Shown one piece after another: positions 35,701-47,700 of a stretch of 60,000 bases of DNA (positions are counted from its first letter, which is position 1; each line of letters begins with the position of its first letter). Made by a program: the position numbers and the translations under genes. The stretch comes from Symbiodinium natans (Eukaryota > Sar > Dinophyceae > Suessiales > Symbiodiniaceae). Location: positions 448,920 through 508,919 of the forward strand of contig CAJNDS010000014.1 in NCBI GenBank assembly GCA_905221605.1. The letters are read 5' to 3'. The notes under the pieces are model-generated. The model saw nothing but the letters and a program-made list of their open reading frames with translations. It was not told the DNA's origin and searched no databases.

Positions 35701-38700
35701 GCGAACCCTCACTCAGGTGCGTGAAGCTGAAGACTCCGGTGCAAAAACTATGCCGAGAGGCTCCTATCGGGAGCTTTTTGATAAGGTCAGGTACCGTGAT
35801 GGTTGGACGCTTGCGCAGAGGTCTCCGTTGTGCGTACAGAAGCTGCGGTTGGTGGGAGTTGGAATGCCGCCGGTGAATCCACCAACAAAAAAGTATCGGT
35901 CAAGATCAAACCCTGTGAGAAGGGGAAGGCCCTTGCTGGACAAAAAACAGGTGCGACAGGTGCCACGCTCTCGGTCACAACGACGAGTGCAACCGGCGGA
36001 AGTGGTGGAAAAGCCGAAGCCACTGGAACTGAAGCCTCGTGGTGGGTTGTCGTATCGGTTCAGCAGAGCGTGGGCAGATGTGGTGGATGATGATGAACAG
36101 GCGGAGGCTTTGGTCTCGTATGCCGCTTCCTCAAGCGATTCAAGCGAAGAGGAGACCAATGCCGTACAACGCCTGAAGGAAATCTTTTTGCAAGAAAGGG
36201 ATTCACAGAGAACTGCGAATCGTGGCAATGTTCCGCAAAGTGGTTCTTCAGGCTCCAATGACGGGCCGAAAAAATCGGTTCACCTTGGCGAAGGGCGCGA
36301 CAAAGCGTCGCGGGGGGAGACCCGCCAAGAAGTGACTTCACAAGTTTTTTCGCTACCACAACCTTCTCGTCGAGCTGAACGGTCTCAAAAAAGAGCAAGG
36401 GATGGTTCAGTTATGGTTGGTTCGCTGGCGGTGGGCTCCACGGATGAGGTTTTACCTGGGCAAGGTGTTGCTGGACAGGTGAATGTCTCTGAAAGCGCTC
36501 AAGTTCTTCCTGGGCAAGAAGTGGCTGGACAGGAGACGGCGCCGGAAGGAGCAGTACAGATTTCTGGCGAGGAGACTGACCAAAAAGAAGGAGAAGGTGG
36601 GAGCAATGACCTCCGTGGTGATGATGCGAAGATGTTGGATGGTGGTCCGGTGAGGAGTGACCTTCAGCAATTGCTGGTTAAAGGCCTTCTGACTCGGATT
36701 TATTGGAAGGTTGCAGTTGGCAAGTTGCCGGTGGGGCAAAGAGACTGCCAAAAAGGGTCCAATAAGATGGATCGAAATTTGGTTATTAGCATGTCATCCG
36801 AAGGTGCAAGCGAACAGGATGAGAACCTGGCACTGGAGGACGATGCTGATCAGTCAATGGGTGACGGTGCGATGGTTGTTCTGGTGTATGATCCAAGGAC
36901 GCTGATTCAGTCGCCAACAACTGATTGGGTTATGCGTCGCGGTCTTACCGATCGTTCCGTCTGGCCAGCAATGGCGTACATGGCACAGAGGATATGTGCT
37001 GAAATGGTTCAAGTGGATGAAATGAATGCCCAGCTAGGGACTGGAGCACTCCTTTTTCAAAGGAGAGATCAAGGACATTATACTGACCTGCATCATTCGT
37101 TCCATGAAAACCCGTGCTTGCCGGCGGTGGGGAATTATCCTCTTTCAGTGATGGGTGCTTTGTTGTCTCCTGGTCTGGAAGGGGAATTCAAGAATACTGA
37201 CAAGTTTGGAACTGCTATGGAGGCAATTGCCTATGATTGGAGCCGCAGTCCAGGCATGGAAGTTCATATTGAACTTATGGCGAGGGTAGCCAAAATGGTT
37301 CACCCATTCCTGAATCTGGGAGCCCAAGGGTCGGTGATGGTTTCGGAATTTCTCTGGCAGCGCGGAAGGGCTCGGTTGATGGAGTTCCTTCAAGCGGCGA
37401 CATGTGCGGACCAATTGGAGGCTCTCTGGAGAAGGATGGACGACGATGCTGATGAAGAGGTGGATCCTTCGACAGCGGTGCTGGAAGTTCTTGGATCAGA
37501 GGGTGCGGTGCTTGATCAAGGGAACAATGAATCCCTTATTCCCATTGAAGATGCTGGAGGTGAGATAAGTGGTGACACTGGAGGGGATGGCAAAGCGCCA
37601 GAAGTTTCTCCGGAAGAGGAGACATCCAGTGGGTCATCAAGACTGGCGGACACAAGGATTTTCTTGTGGTCAGTGTACTCCCGCGTGGCTTCGAATTTCT
37701 CTATGCAGGACCGCACTACTGGTAAGATCTTTGACAGCACAAAAGGGTATCCTGGTGAAGGACCAAACAATGATGACAATCCTTCCTCTAAGGGGAACTT
37801 ACCCTGGATCTCAGAAGACTACCTCGACGAAGTGGTGTCAAAAAAGATGGAAAGGTCTTCAGATATGGATGGGTTTGTTCCGGGAAGTGAGGGACCATTG
37901 GAAAAGGTAGAGGTGGAGAATGTTACTGCCTCTAAAATTCTTATGGCTCTTTGGAAGAAGGGACATAGAGTTGGGTTTAGAGGTTGTGTCGTTTGAATGC
38001 ATCTGGATGCAAGGTTGGAGCAATGAAACGTCCAATCAAAAGGGTGCAGAAGATTGGCGCTAGGAAGGCCTTCATGAAGATGTTCAATGTTTTTGGATCG
38101 TCTCAGCATGGCTCAGGAGTTGGCGGAAAACCGATCATGAAGGTGGTAGGACCAAGGCCAGGTTTTCCAGCTGTACTCCAAGCACCAAATACTGATAGCA
38201 CGTCGGGTGAAGGGAGCAGTCCCCAGGTACATGGCAATGTTCATGTAGAGCACAATCGCCCTATGGACCGGTATGAGGCAGAGCGCTTGGAGAAGAGGAA
38301 GAAGGGTTTCTGCTATTGGTTCGGCAGGGGGAAAGATCGCTGCAAATTCGGTGACGACTGCAAATTCATCCATTCCGAAGATGATGTGGTGCTACATTCA
38401 TATTGGTGCAAATACTATGTGGCAGGGAGAGAATGTTTCGCTGGAAAGGATTGTGAGTTCTCGCATGATGCAACTGGTGTGAGGTGCGTCCAGTTTGCTC
38501 GGTCTGGGAAGTGTCGATTTGGTGACAGGTGTGTCTTCGAGCATGGTGTTCCGTTGGAAAAACAGAGGCCAAGCTCTCCAAGGACGCCCCCAAGGGATGG
38601 TCCAAGGAGAAAGTCTGGTGCAAATGGTGGAGAAAAGGAGATCTCTCCTGAACAGTTCGATGATGATGAGGAGGATTTTATGGTTTATGACGAAGAGACC

Positions 38701-41700
38701 AAGATGACGGAACTGTTGATGGAGGCGATTTCATTTCTCTCCGGTGGCAAGCCAGATTTGGCTCGAGCAGAGGCGGACCCATTGTTCAAACTCCTGAAGT
38801 TCACTGGAGATGCTGACCAAATGGATCAAGTATGGGTTTCGTGGACCACTGAAATGTTGTCCGTGCTGGAACTTCTCGAAGTAGTGAAGTCGTATGAGGT
38901 TTCGCTCGCGGAGGTGGAAGAATGGGTCAATGACCTGAGGATATGGTATGAGCGAGCCAATTTGGGAGAGGAAAAGGATCCCAAAAGAGGTAAAAAGAGA
39001 TCCCTAGAAAGGGAGTCCAGCAAGGATATTCCTGCCGAAAAAGGAGTGGTTGAGACTTCGGAGACGGAGGTTGCCGTTGAAGAAGAGAAGAAAAAGGTAA
39101 AAAAGAAGAGGAAAGCTGCAGCTATCGAAGATCCTTACACTCTCATGGTTCCAAAGCCGAAGAAGATGCCGACGATCATTGAGAAGGGTGGATCAACATC
39201 CAATGTGGTGGCTTCTGCAGTGGAAAAATCCTCGAAGACGCGCACAAAGTCAAATGTCGGTGGAAAGACAAAGAAGAGGGAGAAAAGTCAGAGTCCCAAA
39301 AAAGAAGAGGTGGTAATGGTTCAAGATCCTGAAGAAAAGGATCGTCCATCTGATGCGGATGCACCAGGGTCTGTCACTGCGAATGAAGAGCTGGGTCAAT
39401 CTTGCCAGGCGATTGAGGACGCAAAGAGAGAAGGATTGGTATCCTCAATTCAAAGGGGCGTACAGGATCCTGTTCTTACAGTTTCGGACCTGGAGTATAT
39501 TCTGCTGCAACTTCACCTCAAGATTGCCAACAATCGGAAAAAGAAGTGATTGGATGGTATGGATGAAGGGATAGTTTTTCTCTTTCTGGAGACGGGTGCG
39601 CTGGAACAGCCAATGTGCTGACAATGTGGTGGTTACTATTAAGGGTATGGAAATCCCTGATAGTAGAAGTCAGTAGCTTTTCGCGTAGCGAAGACCACGG
39701 TTTGTGGTGAAGAAGGCCAAGGAGTCTTCAGTGATGAGAGGATCATGGTGAAAAAAGATTCTCTATGGGTAGTAGGTTAGCCAATGTGCTATAATTCCGT
39801 CCTGGAAGACGTTAAACCACAACTTGCATTTCAAGCAGCTGGCTGCTGCCTTAATGGCAGTTTTTGGCCGAAAGACCTGCATCTCCAATGTGTCCTAGGA
39901 AATCCTAGGACAGGGGGAGTGCGGAGCTGCAATTGGTATTGTAGAAAGGAGTTAGTGTTGGAAGTTGAAAGGGTTAATGAACCCGTAAACTATGTTTGGC
40001 TCAAGGATGGCCAGCCCGTCCAAAGAAAAAAGTCCGTGTTTGGGAGTGAGGGTTGGGTTAGTGCCCCTCTACCTGTGTAAGGGTGCCCCTTCCTTGTTGC
40101 TCTTATCCGTGTTCTTGGTTGTTTCTTGGTTCGATCTGGGAAATATAAGTTCAGGGCGATTAGGGGAGTTGATTTCCTTCCTTGGTTGTCCCCCCGTATA
40201 GGGTTTAGGGTTTAGGGTCTAGGGTCCACCGACCCTGGCGGTGTGTTGGATGGGAAAAGGAGGTGAAAACCTCCCTCTTTCCCTCCTTACCCCCCCCCAA
40301 AACGCGGGGGGGTGGGGGGGTCCCCACACACTTCTCGAAGTATGGCCACCCCCCAGCCCCCCCCTTACCGCACCCACCCACCCCCCCCCCCCCCCCCCCC
40401 CCCCCCCCAAACCCCCCCCCCCCCCCCCCCACCCCCCCCCGCACCTCGTTTAAACCTTTCAACTATGCTCCAGCGGGGTCGGCGGCTTGAGCCGGAGGCT
40501 CTTAATTTAGGGTTTAGGGTTGCCCTAAGACACCTCCCAGAAATCAGCCGTCTCATGCTCACGATTTGAACTGCTAGAGCCCAAACAACCTACTCAACCC
40601 CCAAGTCCCCGAATGGCCCAAACACCCCAAAGAACGCCGCAAACCACGAAGGCCCCAACCTCCGAAATCCCCCAAAAACTTGTGAACCCTAAACCCTAAA
40701 CCGTAAGCCCTAAACCGTAAACCCTAAACCGTAAACCGTAAACCACAAACCGCAAACCGCAAACCGTAAACCGTAAACCGCAAACCGTAAACCCTAACCG
40801 TCGCATCTCTTAGTTTCCCCAGAAGAGAGGGCAGCAAGGGAGGCTGAGCCATCCACTTCCACGCCTTCTCGTTCCAGTCGCCCTCTGCACCGGCTGGGAT
40901 ATCCTGGGCTTCTTGAAGGATTTAGGGCTTAGGATTTAGGGTCTAGGGTGTAGGGTTTAGGGTTTAGGGTCTAGGATTTGGGGTATAGAGTTGGGAGCTT
41001 TGTGTGCAGCGCTTTCGACTAGAAGCAACGTTGGGTTTAGGGTTTTGGACTTGCTTAGGGTTTGGGGTTTGAGTTTAAGGGTTTGGGTCGATTCTAGGTT
41101 CGCAACAAGTGATATCCGGCGAGGCCTTGGGCCGGAGGTGTATAGGTTGTGAGAACAGGCACCCCCCTCCAAATCCCCCCACACCCAAAACCATTTTTCG
41201 CCTCAAATGGGTACCCCCACCTAGGAAACCGGGGTCCGCAAGCGGACGGTTGGCCAGGACCCCCCCTTTCCCGACCCCCCCTTCCCCCCCCCCTACCCCC
41301 CTACCCCCCCCCCCCCCACCCCCCCGCTACCCCCCCCCCCCCTTACCCCCCCCCCTCCCCCCCCCTGCCCAAAACCACTACAAAACATTGGTGAGCGGGC
41401 TTTCGAGGCTCAACTTGGTGTGAGCACGGCCGGGGATGCATTACACGAGCCGAAGAGTCTAAGCTTGAACCTAAACCCTAAACCTTAAACCTTAAACCTT
41501 AAACCTTAAGCCCGAAGCACTCAACCCTCAAACCTTCAACAAACCCCCCCCCCTCCCCTGCCCCCTCCCCCCCTTCCCCCCTGCCCCCCTTCCCCCCCCA
41601 CCCCCTCTAACCCCCCCCCTGAGGGGCCTGGCTCAACCCTACGATCAATCCAAGCCGAACCGTCTCTAACCCTAAACCCAAAAAAACCCTAAACCCCAAA

Positions 41701-44700
41701 GCGTGAACCTTGAGCCCTAAGCCCTCAATCCTAAACTAACCCTCAACCCTAAACCCCAAACCATAAACCATAAACCCGGAACCCTAAACCCTAAACCCAA
41801 CCCTTATTGCTTGGGCATTTGTGCGCTGTCACGCGGGCGGAATCACCATGCTCGCGCGGATGCGCTGGGCCGGGCCGAGGCGGGTCGCGTAGCGTTAAAA
41901 TTACAAACTCTGCAGCAATCGTTAATGAACCAAACAGGCTGCCCTTACTGGTTTCACGGCTTTTTCTTTTCATTCTCAGAAAGCCTATCCCCCAATAAAG
42001 ATGATGAGGGTGCTACTGGGCCGCCTAGCCGAAGGGCTGAGGACCTGGGGTAGCTCAGGTCTTCGGGGTAAGGGCACAAGGGACAGAAGGGCGCGGGTTT
42101 CGGACGTAGGGTTTAGGGTTTAGGGTTTAGTGTTTAGTGTTTGGGGTTTAGGGTTTAGGGTGTAGGGTTTAGGGTTTAGAGTTTAGGGTTTAGGGTTTAG
42201 GGTTTAGGGTTTAGGGTCCTAAGCCCCATAAGCCCTCAACGAGGGCCCTAAACCCTAAACCCTAACCCTAAACTCTAGACCCTAGACCCTAGACCCTAGA
42301 CCCTAAACCCTAAACCCTAAACCCTAAACCCCATACGCAGGGCCCATAGGAACAAGGCCGGGCGTCGATGCCGCCGCAAAGGATGCCTGGCCTTGGCCAG
42401 GGGCTTTAGGGTTGTAAGGTTAGGACTTCAGGTGTAACTAGGGTTTTAGGGCATAGGGTCGAGGGTTTTAGGGCTTAGGGTTTAGGGTTTTAGGGTTTAG
42501 GGATTAGGGTTTGGGGCTTGGGGCAGAGTGGGGTGTAGGGTTCCGAAGAGTTTAGGCTACCAAGGGCTTGTGGGGCAATGGGGGGGGGCCTGCAGGGACC
42601 TCAAAACACGTGTGACCTGTAGCTGCTTGCTAACATTGCGGGCTCGTGCAAGCCTTTGAGGAACATACATTCGCGGAGGCCCGTGAAAGGGCAGACAATG
42701 TTTAGGGCTTATAAACCCCATGATGAGCCCCATAAACCCTATAAGAAAACCCCCCCCAGAAAAGACCTGTGGCCTCCCCAAGGTAGACCGACGGACAGCT
42801 GCTTCTCAGCATGCCAGGGAACTAAGTCCAGCGGGCTGTAGGGGTTGGGGATGAAGGGCTCAGGGTAATTTCGTAGGTTCCCAACTCGACTGAGGGCCTA
42901 TGTTTGGGAGCTTCTCGCATTCTAGCTGAGCCCACCCACAAACCCGAAAAAACTTGAAACTCTGAGCCCGAAACTCAAACCTCAAACCCTAAACCCTACA
43001 ACCTAAACCCTACACCCTAAACCCTACAACCCTGAACCCTCACATCACCTGCGTCCCAGCCGCCCGAGCCACTGCCGGAACATAGGCTGCTTCCAGAGCG
43101 TGGCCTCAGCGCAAAGGCGGCTGCTCTATCCCTTCTTTAGACCCCGCCCGGGTTTAGGGTTTAGGGTTTAGGGTTTAGGGTTTAGGGTTTAGGGTTTAGG
43201 GTTTAGGGTTTGGGGTTTGGGGTTTAGGGTAGCCTATCTTTGGGGACTCCTGAAAATCGGGGTACTTTTTCCGTTGTTTTTTGGTTTTTGGTGGGGGGGG
43301 GGTATTAGAGGTACGAACTGTCGATTTGACAAGCGTACGCCAGGTAGAGGGTGGGTTTGCTCGTAACCCCACAACCCTACTCAATTCGTTGGGTATACCC
43401 CCCGGCTTGATATCTGCCGCGGAGCGCATGGTCCTGTCCAGGACCCCAGGGCTACCCTGAAGGGTTTAGGGTTTTGGGGTTTAGGGTTTAAGGTTTAGGG
43501 TTTAGGGTTTAGGGTTTTGGGTTTAGGGTTTAGGGCTTAGGGTTTAGGCTTTAGGGCTTAGGGCTTAGGGTTTAGGGTTTAGGGTTTAGGGTTTAGGATT
43601 TAGGGTTTAGGGCTTAGGGCTTAGGGCTTAGGGTTTAGGGTTTAGGGTTTAGGATTTAGGGTTTAGGGTTTAGGGTTTAGGGTTTAGGGTTTAGGGTTTA
43701 GGGTTTAGGGTTTAGGGTTTAGGGTTTAGGGCAGGAAAATGCGCGGAACAGTGTACCCCAGAGTGTACCCCAGACAGCTTGCAAGTGCTTGCCCTGCCTT
43801 CCAGAGAACGAGTTCTGTTCATCTTGGGACATTCCCCCTTATACTAACAGCCCTTGATAGGGATTCTCGTAACCCCCAACTATACTCCCCATTAAGGACT
43901 GCTAGTACAAGGGGGGACATCCCAATGTTCATCCCTAAAGCTCGCCCCAACCAAAAACCCTAAGGCCTTCTCCCTCCTCGCCTCCCCCACCCCCTTCCTG
44001 CCCTCGCATCGCACTACAGCCCAAATGCCCAAAGCAAGTATAACAAACTAAACCCTGAAACCGAAACGCCTGCCCCCCTTCCTTCCTCTCAATAAAGCCC
44101 AAATGCCCAAAAACCATGAAACCAAACAAAACCCAAAACCCTAAACCCAAAACCCAAAAGCCCAAACCCTAAACCCTTAACCCTAAACCCTCCATCAGTT
44201 TTTTTTTTCCGAGCTCTTGGCAGCGACTTCGTCCAGGTAGAGCTCACTGACAGGGTAGACCTGGCGACGGCAGCATCCTTCCCCACAAAATCGGAGGGTT
44301 TAGGGTTTAGGGTTTGGGGTTTAGGGTTTAGGGTTTCGGGTTTCGGGTTTCGGGTTTCGGGTTTCGGGTTTCGGGATTGGGGTTTAGGGTTTGGGGTTTA
44401 GGGTGTCGGGTTTAGGGTCTAGGGCTGTGGTTCCGGGTTCGGGTTTGGGGGGTTCTAGATTTCCCAGCAACCGAGGAATACAAAGGAACCGCGATTTTGC
44501 TTGAACGAACTACCTGGCAAGCTAGACTAAAACACAAAAAGAAGGAACGACGGATCCTAAGACGAAACACCCTGCCCATTGGGAAACAACTTTCCAAAAC
44601 GCATAGTCCGCCCTAATCCGAACGCTAAACCTTAAATATGTTTCGCCCCTGAAAACCCTAATCCCAAACCCTAAACCCTTAAGCCCTGAACCCTGAAACA

Positions 44701-47700
44701 GCCCCCCCCCCCCCCCCAACTGCCATGAATAAGGGATCATTTGAGGCCCTAGAGTCTAGGCTTACCTTCCAAACTTTGAATAAAAGTGTAAGCTTTCCAA
44801 CCAAAACTCTCTTTAGGGTTAAGGGTTTAGGGTTTAGGGTTTGGGGTTTAGGGTTTAGGGCTTAGGGCTTAGGGCTTAGGGTTTAGGGTTTAGGGTTCAG
44901 GGTTTAGGGTTTAGGGTTTAGGGTTTAGGGTTTAGGGTTTAGGGTTTAGGGTTTAGGGAAGCTTCGGGCTTCGGACTTGACGCTACGACATCGACGCCGA
45001 GATCTGAAATCTGCCGGTGGCACCCGGCCCGGTATCCGGATCTTGAAGGCGCCTGGCGCCAGGAGTAGGCTCCCCGTTTGGGACGGGCATAAAAACGGTG
45101 CCTCTTTCGGTTGAAAGGGGCTTCTAAGGGAACCTAAACGGGGAATAAGGGCCTACTCTGGGTCCTAGGCTAGTGTTTTTCAGGTTGAAGCAGAAGGCGT
45201 TCAAGGGCTTAGGGCAAAGCTATGCCCCTCAGCCTTTCCCGACACCCCTGGCCTAAACAACACAGAGTCAACACAGCTGTAGGTTTTAGAGCACTCTTCC
45301 CTCATAAAAAGGGGCTACCATGGGCTACCATGGGCTCCCATGGGCTACCGCATGCGACCCCAGTAGTGATCATAGCTGTCGTGCCTGCCCCCTATATAAA
45401 ACCACCACAATTCAAAAAAACTCCCGCAACGAAGGGCAACATCCCAAGCCTCCACCTTGAACCTTCTTTTCGACATCTTTGCACGACCAGACTCTGCAAA
45501 TGGCTGGCCAAGATGCATAACCTTGCCCCTATGGGTTGGCCGAACGACGCGAAACTGTTTTCGAAGTTCCCTGATATGTAAACCCGTTACCCCCGAAACC
45601 CCAAGAGCCCCCCTCAACCCCTGAAACCCCAAAAAGCCCCCCAAAACCCCTGAAACCCCAAAAAGCCCCTAAACACCCCCAAAGCCCGAAGCCCCAACAA
45701 CCCTACATCGTGGCCTGCAACCCCAAAAAACAACCTAAACCCCCACAAACCCCTAAGCCCTCAGCCCTAAACACTAAACACTAAACACTAAACCCTAAAC
45801 CCTAAACCCTAAACCCCACATCGCGGCTGCCTTGGAAGTAGCGCTCAAAGGTGTCCATCTGTAAGGTCGCCTCGGGGAGCTCTCGGCTTCAAGGTTCAAG
45901 GGTTCTTTTGGGGGCTTCTGAGGGGTTTGGGTTTAGGGTTTAGGGTTTAGGGTTTAGGGTTTAGGGTAGGGTTTAGGGTTTAGGGTTTAGGGTTTAGGGT
46001 TTAGGGTTTAGGGTTTAGGGTTTAGGGTTTAGGGTTTAGGGTTTAGGGTTTAGGGTTTAGGGTTTAGGGTTTAGGGTTTAGGGTTTAGGGTTTAGGGTTT
46101 AGGGTTTAGGGTTAGGGTTTAAGGTTTAGGGTTTAGGGTTTAGGGTTTAGGGTTTAGGGTTTAGGGTTTAGGGTTTGGAGTTTAGGGTTTAGGGAGCTTA
46201 GGAAGTACCGGAGATTACTTTTCCGATCATACTCTTGTGCTTCGCGGGTTTCAATGCACCTGGGCATTTAAGACTTTTTTCTTCCAGGGCTTTCGTTCTT
46301 CATGGTTCTCGTATGCAAATTTCCGATGAAATTCGTTCGCTTCGCTAGTATTTATGCCGAAATGACCGCCGAAATCCCGGCACCCAGGTGTTGAAATTAC
46401 TTGTCTTGAAGCTGTCCTACTTCACGTGTGTTTTGCTAGTTTTCATCCCTTTCATCGCAGATGTGCGCGGTAACATGTTAAAACAAAGCGGATCCTTCCA
46501 AGGCGGTCATTTGGGGATTTACGAAAATAAGGGACCCTTAGTATAGACCCAAAAATAGTAGGATTCCCTGAAAATAAGGACCCCAAGAAATTACCCCCTC
46601 AGGGGTCAATGGGCAAAGCTACTCCCTGCAGTACGTTGCAAGGCTGGTGCTTAAAATTCTAGTGTGTTTTGGGCCAACGCGCACGGCTACTGCCTGCCGC
46701 TTGTCACGGACGTCGAAACAAAAACGTGTTCACAGGTGACGAATTGTCTGAGAAGGCTTAAGCGTGTTTCCAAGTTGCAAGTGCTGGAAAGGTGTTGAGC
46801 CAAATCTTGGCTGCACTCAGGAGGGTAGCTAGAAATTAAACTTTTAGCTGCCTTATTCAGAAACCCAATAAACCCAAAAAGGGCAAGGATCTAAAGTTAC
46901 GGTAAAGTACCACAAAGAAATTATTGTTCTTGAACCCAGCAAGGCAGGAGCATCATGAGCATTTGTCTGGTCGCAGCATCCCCTCTTCGGCACTGTCTTG
47001 GGCACACGTGGCAGGGGACCTGTCAGGATCCGACCCTGTGCTGTGATATGGGGGGCCCAAATAATTAGAATAGGTATCTGGGGGGGTATTATAGGAATTA
47101 CAATAATAGCTATTCATTTAAAAATATGTCGGTTCTATTGCTTTTTGGATTTGGGGAATCACAAGATAAGGGCAGATTTGCTCAGAATGGGTATTGCATT
47201 TGGGGCTTGACTATATAAGGACTCCAAGAGCAAAGCGGAAGCCGCAAGCAACCCTCAAAGCCATAATCGTAGCCCCTAACAAGTTCTGGGGCGCCCGGCA
47301 CTCATCAGCATCAACCTCGACAAGAACAACTTCGTCCATAAGGGCATGGAGATTAGGGTGTGGCCTTTGGGGTGTATCGGGTTCTGGGTCTAAGGCATTG
47401 TAGAAACCGTCACGAGAGCCAGGGGGGTTGCCCTACGTTGAAGGGGTTTCTGAAGGCCAATGGAACGTAGCAAGTAGGTACGTAGTCAGGTTGTTGTGTT
47501 CGGCTAATTCTGACTTTGGATTCCTACAAACACTACTCATCATCTACTATTCTCAACCCAAAACCCTAGAATATAAGCGCAAACCGGAAGTCTCAAACCC
47601 TAAAGTTAGCTGAGCCCTGAAGTAGGCACACAGGGTAGGGAGCAAAAAGCTCTCGAAACCTCTATCCGAAGGAACCTAATGAAGCTCGAGGGTTTAGGGT

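Larger units (their letters stand above)
31369..40198 (+). mobile_element. LTR retroelement, Ty1/copia-type priming, no visible pol
   Basis: This is an 8,830-bp element with two 279-bp direct repeats that are identical as far as I can read. A primer site abuts the 5' LTR and a purine tract abuts the 3' LTR. The flanks share TAGGG (31,364-31,368 and 40,199-40,203), consistent with a 5-bp target duplication, although the target is itself a TTTAGGG array. The internal part has two long reading frames with WW, S1-like and CCCH zinc-finger features. I found no reverse transcriptase, RNase H, integrase or aspartic protease motif. It is therefore probably mobilised by another element's enzymes. It is antisense to the helicase gene and lies in a helicase intron. 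Identical LTRs imply recent insertion. Confidence 0.88.

Noticed and set aside
31715-39549. Reverse transcriptase, integrase or protease in the LTR element
   Set aside because: No YxDD, HHCC/DDE or DTG-type motif could be seen in either ORF. The zinc fingers are CCCH, not the CCHC knuckle of gag.
47194-47403. Plus-strand open frame including LISINLDKNNF in an alternate frame
   Set aside because: The same DNA on the minus strand contains the motif III microexon. The plus-strand frame has no motif or splice support.
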